Assembly: GCA_021495925.1 (NCBI GenBank)
Contig: JAKEKT010000012.1
Location: forward strand, 310,001 to 374,000
Length of the DNA stretch: 64,000 nt
Reading direction: 5' to 3'
Origin: Diplodia intermedia
Taxonomy: Eukaryota > Ascomycota > Dothideomycetes > Botryosphaeriales > Botryosphaeriaceae
Of the stretch, positions 33,834 through 45,963 are shown piece after piece. Each line of letters starts with the position of its first letter. Within the stretch, counting starts at the first letter, position 1. Under the pieces are notes generated by a model, which was given only the letters and a program-made list of their open reading frames with translations, was not told the origin of the DNA and ran no database searches. The position numbers were made by a program, and so were the translations under genes.

Positions 33834-36800
33834 TCAATCCCACCTCAGCAAACCCTTAGACCTCTCCATCAAAGTCCCGTACAGCCCGCCAGGTTCACGC
33901 CTCTGCCGGCCACCACCAGCTCTCTGCTCCTCCGCCACCCGCGCCAGTCCTATCGCCTTGTCTGCCCAGACCTTGTACCTCGCATCGTCGCCGGCGCTGT
34001 AGAAGTCGATGCCGCGGTTAAACGCCGTGGAAGCCAGCCACTCGGCTTCGATTCGAGGATAGCGCTGATGCGAGCCGCTGCCGCCGCCGCCGCCGCGAGC
34101 TTCGTCATAATCTTCATAACCATCCCCGCTTGCGCCCCTGTTCATCTCCCGCCTAGCGCCGGTTGTGGAGGATGAGGATGAGGAGGCTGAAATGAGGCTC
34201 GTGGCTTGCCCGATGCACTGGAGCGGGATGGCGTCGGGGTCCTCGAGCGCGTTGCTACTGTCGATGGAGAGCTGGAAGAGGCACCGGATCCAGCGGGCGA
34301 GGTGGACGACGGCGCCGGGCCTGCCATTGCCCGTGCCGATGCTGCCGCTGCAGCTTTGGTTGACGATGCGTTGGAGGACACCGAGGACGCGGGCGCGGTG
34401 GGTTCTTGTTGTTGTTGTCGTCGTCGACGCGGACGACGTGTCGGCTTTCGATAGTTCCGACTGGATAACGAGGGCTAGGTCGGCGAGGGTTTCGAGGTGA
34501 CGGGTGTACCAGCTGCTTCTGCTTTCCTTGGCTCCACTTCCTGCGGCGTCCAGTGGGTTGTCGAAACACTCGTCCCAGAGTGCGTCGAGCCCATCCCAGT
34601 CACTCCGCTTCAATGCTGACTCCAGCTCGTATCGGAGGAGTTGTGCCCTCTTAGCGGCAAGGTCGGCCTTGGTAGCTACACCAAGGTCAATCGGCTGGTT
34701 AGTATTGGTAGATGAGCCACTGCCGTTCATGGACGCGGAAGTGTTGAGGAGAGGAGAAACTGTATTTCGAAAAGCGCAGGCATGCCTTGAAACAGTTATG
34801 TATGCGTTCAGTGACTCTGGTACAGAGTCTGTAGACCTCGCCAACACAATAGCTGCACATGAAGCCAAGTAGTGACATAGTAAGAGTCGGAGAGTGAGAT
34901 CTGGAGCGGGAGCACCGCTGTTGGTTTTTGATAAAGCAGTTTGGAGGAGGCCAACAAACTGAATGCACTTATCAAGCAGGCACAGAAGATGCTCTGGGTG
35001 TGCCGAGCCGCAGTGTTTCAGTGCAAGATTGTAGCTGTTTCTTGAAAACCATTCAAGTTCTTTCTCAGTAAAGATTGGTTCCGACTGCTCCTTATCTGGC
35101 CGAGGTGTCCTATCCTTGGTAGCTTGGACCGCCGCTCCTTCGAAAACTTTGCATACTTCTTTCAATGCATCCTCTTCGAAGTCCGAAGACGCACTCATTT
35201 GGTTCACGAGGAGTCTAATGGTTGATCGAAGCAGTGCTGGGAGATGTACCCCCGTAGGCGCACCGTAGTCGTATTTCTCCAGAGCTTTTTGGAGAGCAAC
35301 GATGGCGCTCTGTTGGTCCCGTAGTTCCTGGGCTTCTACAACACAAGCATAAAGCAGTGTACAGTCTCGGCCTGGCTGCCTACCTATGGCATCGAGGCAC
35401 TCCGCGGCGAGATCCGGCTGCTGGTCTCGAATGGCGCTCTTGTACATCAAATATCGAGTCATGGGATTGTTTCTCTCGTTCTCTGGCATCTGGAAAAATA
35501 CTTTGCGGGCGTTGTTATGTTCCTGCCGGGACAGAGCGCATAAGATAATTTTCCTAGAGATTTTTGCCTTGTTTGAGTCACCGGCTTTCGCGAAAAGAGT
35601 ATGAAGTGCAACATTGCACCAGGATTCCGATTCGAGATATTTTGCCTGGCTGTAGAGGGTTTCGATTTTCTTCCACAGTATGGTCTGCGCAGCATGTGTC
35701 GCAGGTGCGTCGAATGGCCGAGAGTTTTGCAGCACAGCTTCCAAAAGGCCCACGAGGGATTCTGGGGGCTGGGCGTCTCCTGAATCGGCAAGTATCCATA
35801 TCTGTGTAACAGCGACTTTCTCAATCCATTGATGATTCTCGTGACTGAATAGTTTCTCGTGAAGAAGCTTGTCGAGTGCTTTACAAGCCAGCTCAGGACT
35901 CTTGCCTTTGATGATGTGGGCGTGGTGCATGACGGTTCTGAAGTTTGCATCCGTGAGCACGATTGATCTTATCATCCGAACCACGACACTGTAGTACTGC
36001 TCAACTTCGAGTTCTGGATCCGAAGAGATAACATCGAGCTTCAGGAGATGAACAACCATCTTATCGCCGTAGTCGAAATCGAGCAAGTCAACAATGCCAC
36101 GAGCTTTTTCTCGTGACTTCGTAGTGTTCATCTTGAGACAGGCGCGGACCAGGAAGTTCAAGATAGCCAGTCGCAGCTCCACGGCATCGTGATCCAGCTC
36201 TTCGATGTTGCGTTCTCCAATGAGGTCGTAGGCGCGGTCCAGCCATCTTACAGCGTCCTCGTACTGGCGCTTGCTGAACATGTCTCTGCCGATCTCGAAC
36301 AGTGTGTCCGTCAGCATATCCGCCGTGTCGGCTGCAAGTCGGTAAGGCTCAAGGTCGCTCTTGGAAAACATGTGCTCTGCGAGATCAAGTCGTGACTGCT
36401 TCCAGGCCTGGACAAATCAGCAAGTCAGCGCGGGCCCGGTGCCAAAGGTGCGGACTATTCCTTAACAATAGGAAGAGCCTCACTCACATGCACCACTCTC
36501 AAGATCCAGTACTCCGCTCTCAACCTCCCCACCACCTCCGCCACGTCAACATCCACCATTCTTGAATCTGAGCCGGCATCTCTCCCTTCACCCTCCACCA
36601 GACTCTTCAACTTCTTCTCCCAGTCCGCCGCGCACTCCAACACCCTCAACAACCCACCCTCCTCCACTATGTCCACCTCCAAGCAGCACCTCCCCGCCTT
36701 CAACGCGACCTTCAACACTCTCACTCCCCTCTCCACCTCTTTCACCGTGCCTCCGACCCCCCTGTTATCATCGCCATTATCCCTCGCGCTGCAGCGAGCC

Positions 36801-37425
36801 ACAGCATCCAGCGCCAACACCGCAAACGCCCTTACTTTACACAACACCTTCTTGTCCCTCTCCGCCGACGATGTTCCTTCAGGCTGCAGTTCTCGCCCCA
36901 GCCGGGTCGCGGCGTTCCAGATGTCGGAAGCGAGGCGGTCGAGCGCGTCGCGCTTGGGCAGCAGCAGGGCCGCGGGCACGGCGAGCGGGAAGGTGGCAGC
37001 GAGGTGGGTGGAGAGGGCGGGGACGAGGTCGGTGAGGCTGTCGATGCTTCCTCCTCCTCCTTCTCTTCTTCTTTCGTCCTCGTCGGCGTCGCTCGTTGCG
37101 GTGGTGGTGGTGGCGGAGGGGGTGGAGAGGCGGCGGTGCAGGCGGCGCGAGAGTGATGTTGCGAAGGCTGTGATGTTTTCGGAGAGGGTTAGAAAGGGAA
37201 ATGGAGCGAGAGGTGGTTCTGAGGTGCCAGGGAGGTGAAGGATGTAGGGGCGTAGGGTGTAATTGGATGGGAATTCAAGGCATGAGCTCAGGCTGAAGGT
37301 GGAAGGCAGTCGATGTGAAACGAGCCGCTGTGCGAATTGCGAACGAAATATTGGGCAATGAACGTACCAACGAGATTTTCAACCTTCTTCTCTTGCTCTT
37401 GACGGTTTCTTGCCTGGGATTTCAT
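33834..37425 (-). CDS. SPO22/ZIP4-like meiosis protein
   Basis: Helical-repeat (TPR-like) protein of the family that promotes crossover formation and synaptonemal-complex assembly in meiosis. Exons: 37425-37372 (tentative), 37327-36488, 36407-33834; about 1155 aa. The long last exon has the family pattern: TDTLFEIGRDMFSKRQYEDA, RWLDRAYDLI, ELRLAILNFLVRACLKM, then repeated helical pairs with Ala/Leu/Tyr spacing. The C-terminal 200 residues include Ser/Thr runs. The second exon reads continuously upstream to RLVSHRLPSTFSLS. To reach MKSQARNRQEQEKKVENL in frame, a GTTGGT donor at 37371 is needed. The better-looking GTACGT four bases later would shift the frame, so the first junction is uncertain. 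Presence of this gene suggests a sexual cycle, but that is inference. Confidence 0.85.
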
Positions 37426-38384
37426 GGCGTTGTGAGTTCTGTCGTGTAGTGACTGCGCCGCCTTTGGCGGTGCGAAGGTGAGAGCAGCAGTGGCGGCGGG
37501 ATGTAGCCTGGGCGTGAAATTGCTTAGATCGGGGTGCGTCTGAGAGACAAGCAGCCAGCAGCGAGCAATGACGCGTCAAGGCGGTGGCGGGGCTTTGTCT
37601 GTGGTGAGTGTGGAAATGAGGAAGGTGGTGTGATTGTCGAGGTTTGGGTGGCCGCGTTCGGAGCCAGCGGCAACCAGGCTTCGCATACCATCGCGTACGC
37701 AACATCTGCGCATATTCATGTTTGTTAAGTACAAGTACGACTTGCGGACTGGAATCATATTTCCACGGAAACTGCTGCGTATCTTCCTCTTTACTCGCGC
37801 CACCGCTGCGGGGCGATAGCTGCTGTATCAGTCTGCGACTTCCACATTCAGGCTATCGGTTCAATAGCGATACACCAACAAAATTAAAAAACAAAATTCG
37901 CATGCCAAAAGGCTAGAGGAAGGAAAGCAGCTAAACGACACACTTCCGTGCGCTGCAGCATTGAACAAGGTGAATCAACGAACTGGAGCCATCATATCCT
38001 TCCAATCGAAGTAAGCGCAAAGACGGTCACAGCGTGAACCCAAGTCGGTTTTGTTCTTCCCACACCAACCCTCTTCTCGCACTTCAAGCTGGTTTCACCT
38101 GAAACAGACATTTTCTCAGGCAGAAAATGCCACACATAAGACGTACAGCAAAGGGAACAATATTGACCAAAACACCGGGCGCTAAAACGCACCCTCGAAG
38201 CCCTTAATCCCATGCATTTTTTTCATCTAGGTTGTGAGAGCCTCCGCAGAGACGTTCTTCCAAAAAGAAGACAGGATGTAGAGGAGGCGAAGAGAGAAGA
38301 GAGAATATATGTACGTTCGCAGGAGTAGAGGGTGGTCTCGAACCGGTATGTATCGAGGGAGGCTCCAGTGGTATGCGGCCGCAA
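37426..38384. other. Intergenic region between SPO22 and the Zn2Cys6 gene
   Basis: Both flanking genes are on the minus strand, so this holds the SPO22 promoter and the 3' flank of the regulator. No gene is supported. Confidence 0.55.
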
Positions 38385-40473
38385 TCACGAGCTCGGACCC
38401 GGGCTGTCATTAATTATAGGTAGGAAGTTCCCGATAATCAGGGATGGACTAGCAACAGGAGTCAGTCGGCTTCTCACTATCCAACCCAGTTGAAGTGCGA
38501 CCTACATGTTATGTGCATCTCTTCGGATCGTGAAGGAGAAGCAACATCGAATCTCCGGATCTTTGGAGTCCGGATTGGGGTTCTTCAGCAAGCAGCTGGT
38601 CAGAATAGCCTTTTGCGAGCTGTCGAATGCGATGGCGCCGAATTTCTCCCAGTAGCTGACGAGCGACTTTTCCTCGACAATCTCGTGGAGCGAAATTTTA
38701 CCCTGTTGCTGGTGTTAGCAAGGCACTCGTCGTAGCACGTCACTGGGTCGACACACATCTCGCAAGTTTTCGATGGGCACGTTCACCAGCTCGGCCATCT
38801 CCTTGTTGCCACGAAAGATCTCGCCAGTTCTCCGCCAGCAGCACGCGGGTATTGCCATACTAGCGAATACTCGGTCGTATTCCATCAAGCGTCGTTCGAA
38901 CCACATCTCAACTCGGACGAGTTCGATGTCGGTCAAGGTCTGCACGCGCTCTCTGAATTTCGGCCTGAACCTGTCCATGCACCGCAAAATCTTTTGCCGA
39001 GAGATGGCCTGGAAGTTGCGCTCCATGTACTGATACAGTCGCGCGTAGCCCTTGATGTAATTGAAGGGCTTGAGCATGCCAGCATCGAACTTGGCTTTCA
39101 GAAGCTTGTTCATACGTTCCTCAGGCGTGTCGTTCCCTGCGGGGTCAGCAGCCGTCATGTAGTAGGCCTCGCGCGCCTTGTCGAGAGGGAAGCCGCTCGC
39201 TGGCCGTGAGATGGCGTTGCCAATAGCAGCTTGCGACGGCGGCAGAAGCTGGTTGTTCTGTTGATTACCAGGCACCAGTGAGTTTTGTCCGCTGAATGCA
39301 TTCATTGTGTTAGTGAGCGGCTGATCTGGAAAGAGACTGCTCATCTCCTCGCCGTTGTACAGAGCGCCGTCGTCCATGAGGCTGTTGCTTAGCAGGTCGT
39401 TGAGCAGGTTATACTCGTTGGATGCTTCTGAAGCGTTGAACATGTAGGAGGGATGGAAGGCGTGCATGTCCTGGAAGTTATTGGAGGCGCCAAAGTTCCA
39501 GTCATTGTAGTTAGGGACTTTCCGCGATTAGCTTCGTGTTAGCAGCCTGTCGTCAGGGCTGGAAGGGGGGACAGAGCAGGGCAGGAGGTATCACGAACAT
39601 GACTGAGAGCTGCCTGCGATGTTTGAAGCGTGTGGCGCGGAGACGGGTGCGGGCTGGGCGATGGGGCCCGGGGTAGCGTTGGAGAGGGCGTGCGGCAATG
39701 GAGGCGGCGCAAGGGCCCCGAGGGCTGCATCTTGCGAGCCGTGACGCTGGTCCAGCGGGCCGAGAGGGGCGTCGGACACGGCGGTGGGGTCCAGGTTCTT
39801 CGCCTGGTCCTCTTCCTGCCCACTGGGCGGGTCCGTCTTCTGGCGCTTCGCTGGCTCACGTGGTTCATCGTGGCAGAGATGGCCAATATTGCGCTTGATA
39901 CACCTGGTACATGGTCGCTCCTAATAGCAAGGCCGCAGCAAGGGCGCCTTGTCAGCGCGTGCGCCCGCATCCCAAGACAGCCGGGCGAGACTTACGAGAT
40001 CGCATGTCATGTGCTGTGGGCGGCAAGATAGGCGCAATGGTCAGCATGTCGTGTACCGGGCTTGTGCGCCAGTCGCGTGGGCGGGAGTGAGGCGGCTCAC
40101 CGAACGTCTGCAATAGATGCAAGCTATCGCTGCCAGTTAGCCGTGTGTCCGTTTTCCACTTGCTCTTGCCTGACTGATTGGTCGTCTGCGCACCATGATT
40201 GACCTTCCGCCGCTTCTTGGGCGGGCTCGTGCTCTTGTGGGAGGCGCCATCCTTGGCGTCGCCGGCAGCCTTCTTGTCGGCGCCCTGCTGCTGCTTTTGC
40301 TGCGCGGCCTGCTGCTGGGCCGACGCGTGCGGCTGGGAGTGCTGTTCCGGCTTCGGGGGCCTGGAGGCATTGGCGTCGTCGCCGTTCTGCTGGGGATCCT
40401 TCGACGTCGTCATAACCGGGGGCGCAGCTCCATTCGATTCTTCTGCGGCGGTTCTTTGTGTAGCCTCAACCAT
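38385..40473 (-). CDS. Zn2Cys6 transcription factor with PAS-like domain (ERT1/AcuK/GSM1-type)
   Basis: Seven exons: 40473-40194, 40123-40101 (23 nt), 40013-39996 (18 nt), 39920-39599, 39517-38757, 38702-38506, 38448-38385; 554 aa. All phases fit. The binuclear zinc cluster exists only after splicing: KKRRKVNH, then ACIYCRRS from the first microexon, HMTCDL from the second, then ERPCTRCIKRNIGHLCHDEP. That is six cysteines in standard spacing, preceded by a basic nuclear-localisation-like run. A Gln/Pro/Ala-rich linker leads to LKPFNYIKGYARLYQYMERN and to CCWRRTGEIFRGNKEMAELV, the PAS-like region shared by regulators of gluconeogenesis and glucose starvation (ERT1, AcuK, GSM1, RDS2). The end CCFSFTIRRDAHN is followed, after the last intron, by IPSLIIGNFLP. 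The exact orthologue cannot be fixed from sequence memory. Likely nuclear, controlling carbon use. Confidence 0.88.
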
Positions 40474-42075
40474 CGAATGGGGTTATGTCGCTCGGGACGG
40501 AGGGGACTGCGGATCGGAACGGCGCATGGGCAGGCGCATTCGCGTAGTCGTCGTCGGGTAGGCGCGTCAGAGGTTGTGGAGGCATGGAGAGCGCGCGCTC
40601 GACATCTGAGGGCTGTTGGCGCGGCCTGCAATGCGACTGGCGACAGGCGGCGGGCGGGCGGCGGCGCGCGCGGTGTTGTTATGCTGCTGGCTTGCGCTGC
40701 TTACCCAAAGCTCGAAGTTCGCACGCGACTGTGGGAGGCCCGCTCTTCGCAGCCAGCAGCAGCAGCCGCCCCGCCCTCGCAGGGCGATCCCCGGGCGCCG
40801 GCCAGCCCTGCGCAAAGCCGAGGCCGCGACCAGCAGACAAACCAGCCCGCGCATCCGTTGACCCACGGCCCAGCGGTCAGCAGCCTTCGTCTTCAGCCTC
40901 AGGCCCGCTCCGCTAGGGCACGTCCGCCGTTGCATCCTATCCAGCGCCGCCTGCATCGTACCTTGCGCTGTGCCTACTCGCACCGCGTTCCAGCTGCTGC
41001 CTCTGTTGTTGCAGTGCCCTTCGCCGCTCACCAGCCAGCTCGTATTCCCCTCGACGCAGGGGTTTTCTGCGTGTACGCTCTCCGCTGCCCGGCCGTTTCC
41101 GGAGCAAGCATGTGCTGTCGTCGTGACTCCCCAACTCCCCAACTGAGGGGTTGCGGGAAATCCAGGAAGCGGGTGAGAGGAAGCGTGGAAGGGAGCAGCG
41201 CTGGATTAGACAGGACTACTTACTCCGCACTCAGCGAGAGTCTGCAATCATGTCTGCACGGATTGGCGCGGCACTTGCGCCTCGTAGCAAAACGTGCGTT
41301 GTGCCCAACTACCCGAGACGGTAGCTGTGTCCAATATACAGACGCATGTTCGCAATACCGATATCATGTAGCGAGCGCTGCTTTTCTTAGCCGCATGCGC
41401 ATGCCGTGCCCAGGCAAAAGCAAATATATGAAAAGCGGAGCAGCACGTCCCAGGCACCGAGCCATTGGGCCCGTCGCTACATATTGGATCTCACGCTGCC
41501 TCTCCCTGAGACCTGCAGCATCTGACCGCGATGTGAGACCGAGCTTTACGAGTCCCGTTGTCGCCAGAACCTGTAAGCACTATCACCACACGGTGAGAAA
41601 CAGGCGATACTCGTCTCCTGCTGATGATCATGATCGCTGCGCATCTTCACGATATGGCGCCGATCAATCTGGACCCGTGAAGATGGTTGAGGCAAGGGGG
41701 TTGAGTATGGGAAAAAGCTTGTCTTGCAACCCCATCTGTGCGCGAATCAATAGCGCAAATCATGGTAACCGGACTATGCCACGAGACATCGTGACTTTGG
41801 TCACCCTGCGGAGCCGACAATTCCAGACGGCCTGCAGCAGCCCGCATATACCCTTGTAGAAAAAGCAAGGTCTTAAGTCTGTAGAGCACGGGACGCGGCA
41901 GTACCCAACCCTCTGAGCACACTCCATCGCTATCGTTCTTGCGGGCCTCAATGGAGGATGGGAAAACATCAGCATAGAACAGCTTAAATCCTTCGCTATG
42001 GCGATTTCCACATCTCAACGGTAAGCAAACAAGGGTATCATAATGCGTGCAATGCCAATCTCCCACCAACTCCGC
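40474..42075. other. Intergenic region upstream of the Zn2Cys6 gene
   Basis: About 1.6 kb, GC-rich to 41.1 kb and more balanced afterwards. A plus-strand open frame (40195-41859) crosses it, but it is antisense to the regulator and has no recognisable domains. No gene is called. Confidence 0.55.
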
Positions 42076-43620
42076 CTAAGAAGACAACACCAGCCCTTCA
42101 TATCGCTCCTCGCCTAGCTTCGCCCTCAAGACCCCGTCCAACGTGACTCTGGCCCCATTCATCGCCTCGTCCAACCCCTCGACCTGCTCCAAATTCGCGT
42201 GCATAGACTCCAGATGACCACGCAGCTGCTCTAGTACCGGTGCAAGCTGCTCATCGCCCTCCAACTCCGCCTCAACACCTTCATCTCCATCACTCTCAGC
42301 CCTCCGCCGATGTGTAGCAGCCATCCTTATCTCGTCCACGGAATCCTCCCTACCACCACCACCACCACCACCAACCCGCTCATCTCCCGCCCTAAACCTC
42401 TTCAACACCGGATGCAAACCCCTCTTCCCTCTCTCCTTCCCCCTCCTCTCCGCCTCCCTCGCCCTCCGTTCCAGCATATCCAACTCCTCCATCTCCCTCT
42501 CTAGCACCTTTTCCTCCTTGCCTACCGCATCTTTCAACAGCTTCACCGCATGCACTGCCGGCGTGAGCTGCATCTCGAGCGCCCTGTTCCTCTCGACAAC
42601 CTTTTCGAGCTCGAACGCATCCGCCGCCGGCCCTTTCATCGGAGGGAAAGGTATCCGCGGGATCTGCTTCTCCAGCCTCCTCAACACGCTCGCCAGCGTC
42701 GCCTCCGCCTCGGCCTTCCTCTTGTCATAGCCATCGCCCATGACGCCGCCTCCGGCGGTCGACGACTTCCTCCCCGCCGCCTCGACGACCGGCCGCTTGG
42801 CCGCGACGAACAGCGCGCGCGCCGCCGCCTGGGCCGGCAGGGGCGCGGGCCGCCACTTGGTCGTGATGACCGACTGCGAGATGTGGCGGGTGCGCGGCTT
42901 CAGGTGCGCAAACTTGGCCCTGCTGCTCGCCACCGCCTGTGTCCTCTCCCTCTCCCTCTCCTTCTCCCCCGCCGACTTTGCCGTTTTCGCTGTTGTGCGT
43001 GGTTTCTTCGCGGCCTTCGTGGCATCGTCGATCGGATCGTCGTCCACTTGCGCCTCGCTGCGTCTCTTCTTGCCCTTCGTCCCGCTACCGACCGCCGCCG
43101 CCGTCGCGCCACTGCCCCGCTTGCCGGCCTTCTTGCCCTTGTTCGCAGTCACAGATACCGCTGACGGCAGCTCAGATAGTTCGTCCGCCTCATCATCATC
43201 GTCGTCGTCGTCGTTGTCCTCCTCCATCGCTTCCTCTTCTGCCTCGTCTTCAGTTTCCTCCTCCATCGCTTCCTCTCCCGCCTCGTCTTCAGTTCCCCCT
43301 TCCTCGCCTTCCTCTACCTCCTCCTCCTCCTCCTCCTCCTCCTCCTCAGTCTCCCCTTCAAACCCCTCAAGCTCATCTTGATCATCCTCCTCAGCCCTTC
43401 CCCTCTTGCGCCCGGCGGCGGCGGGAGAAGCAGCACCGTTGTTGTCCTTCCCCCTCGAGGCCGCCAACGCCGCCACCGCTGTAGCGGCAGATGGGCGCCC
43501 TTCGTTATTGCCCTTCCGTCCCTTCCCGGTAGCAGCGGCGGGACCGGGAGGAGCGGCGACGACGACGTTCGTAGACGCCGCCGATTTGCGCGGCCGACCG
43601 CGACCGGGTTTGGGCGGCAT
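42076..43620 (-). CDS. CENP-Q/Okp1/Fta7-like inner kinetochore protein
   Basis: Single exon, 514 aa. CENP-Q is part of the constitutive centromere-associated (CCAN/COMA) complex that links centromeric chromatin to the outer kinetochore. The N-terminus begins with an AT-hook-like GRGRPRK. Next come an Ala/Gly/Lys-rich stretch and a long acidic region (about residues 75-145) of Glu and Asp runs, then basic nuclear-localisation clusters (KGKKRR, KKPRT). The C-terminal third holds the CENP-Q pattern: LRRLEKQIPRIPFPPMKG, then FELEKVVERNRALEMQLTP and LLKDAVGKEEKVLEREMEELDMLERRA, a coiled coil. A final helical segment ends VTLDGVLRAKLGEERYEGL. The family assignment rests on the order of these helices and the IPFPPMK motif. 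Okp1, Fta7 and CENP-Q are divergent, so a search is needed for certainty. The ATG at 43620 is the first possible. Confidence 0.7.
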   Translation of the reverse strand: MPPKPGRGRPRKSAASTNVVVAAPPGPAAATGKGRKGNNEGRPSAATAVAALAASRGKDNNGAASPAAAGRKRGRAEEDDQDELEGFEGETEEEEEEEEEEVEEGEEGGTEDEAGEEAMEEETEDEAEEEAMEEDNDDDDDDDEADELSELPSAVSVTANKGKKAGKRGSGATAAAVGSGTKGKKRRSEAQVDDDPIDDATKAAKKPRTTAKTAKSAGEKERERERTQAVASSRAKFAHLKPRTRHISQSVITTKWRPAPLPAQAAARALFVAAKRPVVEAAGRKSSTAGGGVMGDGYDKRKAEAEATLASVLRRLEKQIPRIPFPPMKGPAADAFELEKVVERNRALEMQLTPAVHAVKLLKDAVGKEEKVLEREMEELDMLERRAREAERRGKERGKRGLHPVLKRFRAGDERVGGGGGGGREDSVDEIRMAATHRRRAESDGDEGVEAELEGDEQLAPVLEQLRGHLESMHANLEQVEGLDEAMNGARVTLDGVLRAKLGEERYEGLVLSS

Positions 43621-44446
43621 CTTTCGCGCCGATGTCCTTTTGCTTTATGTTGTGTGCAGGTGTTCGCGGCATGCGAGCCGGGTTTATTGGCTTCGGGAGT
43701 CTTAAAAGTTTCAGGCGCGTGTGTGTGTCTCGGGGCTTTTTATCGTGCGCGCGACTCCTTCGTCTTCCGAAGCGTAGGCTGGCGACCGTTTCTGGGTCGG
43801 GGTGGGCACCGGATGGATCGTGCGGACTGAAGTAGGGGAGATGTAGGAAGGCGTCGATTGGTAAATTTGTAGCAGTGGTGTGTGATTGTTCGGTTTTGGT
43901 ATCGTGTGCCGCAGAAGAAGAGGCGAGGGTGCTCCGGGGTGCTCGCTGCAGAAGACGCGTCGCGCGTGTTGTGCTCTCGGATCTCGCGTCGCGGCGGATT
44001 GCTCGTCGATTGTTAGATTGGGGAAGGGTGACGCCCAGCTGAGTAGCAATTGTGGTGTCAAAGAAAAGTCGCGTGAAGCAGCTGTAAGAGTGTGGACGAA
44101 GCCGTTTGTACACACGGCCGGTTGAGGGGAACGATGCGCCGGCGGTCGCGTTCGGGACTGAGATCATCGGATGAGGCGCGGGGAGAAAGTCGTGGCCGAC
44201 CAGGTGCTACCGTCAAGCTCCACGGCTGCCAACCAACACTAAAGTGATTACGGACGGACCTTCGTAGTACAATTTACTCCGGAGAGTATCTAATTAGGTA
44301 GGAATTCTCTAGGTTGTTCTAGGTAGCACATCTAATCCCCCAGCAAAACTACTGCTGTTGTAGGAACCCCAACCTTGAGCCGCCACTCTTCTAATTTTGC
44401 CTCCGAACGCCAATTCAAGGCCGCGAACGTTCTCATCTTACACCGC
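43621..44446. other. Intergenic region between CENP-Q and the GH63-like gene
   Basis: Promoter of the CENP-Q gene and 3' flank of the glucosidase gene. No gene or clear motif is seen. Confidence 0.55.
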
Positions 44447-45929
44447 TCAACCGTCCAGCTGAGCCTCAAGCTCGTCACCTACGCCCTCTCCTGCAGATTC
44501 GCCGCTCTTCATCCGTGAGAGTTGGTTGGACACGTACTCCGCCACCTGCTCGTCGATTTGCTTCTTCTTCTCAAGCGCCTCTGCATCAAAGTAACCCACC
44601 GAGTTGACTCTCTGGAAAGGCTTGGTGGGCTGCTCACTCTCGTCGTCATCGATAGCGTGGCCGTTCGACGCCTTCGGGCTCTTCGGAGCTTCGAGATCAG
44701 CCCAGTCGGGACGGCTGCCAATGGACCGGCTGGTCGATGATCTGCGAATGCTAGGCTTACGGCCCTTGTACTTGGTGGTAAAGACATCGTCGAAGTAGTG
44801 CGCAGCAGCTGTCGACGGGGTGCGAGGTGTCTGGGGAAGACGGCAGCGAATACCGGTGTCGTGGATCATCTTCGCAATCAAACCTGTCCAGCCGCACTGG
44901 TGACTGGCTCCAAGACCTCTGCCAGTGTCTCCATCAAAGAACTCATGGAACCACATGTAGTCCTTCCAGTTGGGGTCGTAGTCGAGCATCTCGTTTCCGG
45001 CGTTGATGGCGCGACGCCCATCATCTCCACGAGCGAAAAGGTGTTGCAATCTGTGCTGAATCTCCTCGGCAACGTGGCCCAAATGCATTTCGTCGCCAGA
45101 ACCGGTCGGGCACTCAACCTTGAGGCTGTTGCCGTAGAACATGTAGAATCTCAGGAGAGACTCCACGAGCAGGAAGTTCACGGCCATCCAGATCGGACCG
45201 CGCCAGTTGCTGTTGCCGCCGAACAAGCCGCTGTCAGAATCACCGGGAAGGTAGGCGACTTCGAAGCGCTGTCCGTTGACATCCATGGAGTATGGGTGAT
45301 CCTTGTGGTACCTCGACAGAGACCGAATTCCATGGTCTGCAAGGAACTCGTCTTCATCGAGCATCCTCTTCAGGATCTTCCTCAAGCGATCTTCGCTAAC
45401 CAGCGAGAGCAGAATTCTGTCACCCTTTCCACGGCGGCTCATACTGGCCAAATTGCGATCAGCCAGGTCGGAACGGTTTTCGATGAACCAGTTGAGACGC
45501 TTCTTGAATGACGGAAGCTTATCAACAACCTCAGGCTCCAGAGTCAGAGTCGCATAAAGCGGGATTAGTCCGACCAACGAGCGAACGGGCATCTGATGGC
45601 TCCAAGGGCCACCCCAGGAAATGGCATCGTAGTAGAAGCCATCGTCGTCGTTCCAAAGCGACTTCTCTTCGCCACCGGAACGGTATTGCATGGCATCACT
45701 AATGAGGATGAAATGCTCGAAAAACTTCGACGCAATGTCCTCGTATATGCGGCGGTGCTTGGCCAGCTCCAAGGAAATGTTGAGCATGCACAAGCAGTAG
45801 AAGGCCATCCATCCAGTGCTGTCAGCTTGCTCAAGGACACCACCGGTGGGCAAAGGATCGGAACGGTTGAAGAGTCCGATATTGTCCAGACCGAGGAAAC
45901 CGCCTTCAAAGATGTTCTTGCCGTCGAAA

Positions 45930-45963
<34 letters not shown>

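Noticed and set aside
40195..41859. Plus-strand open frame of 554 codons
   Set aside because: It begins antisense to the Zn2Cys6 gene and runs into GC-rich promoter DNA. The product is Arg/Ala-rich with no domain.
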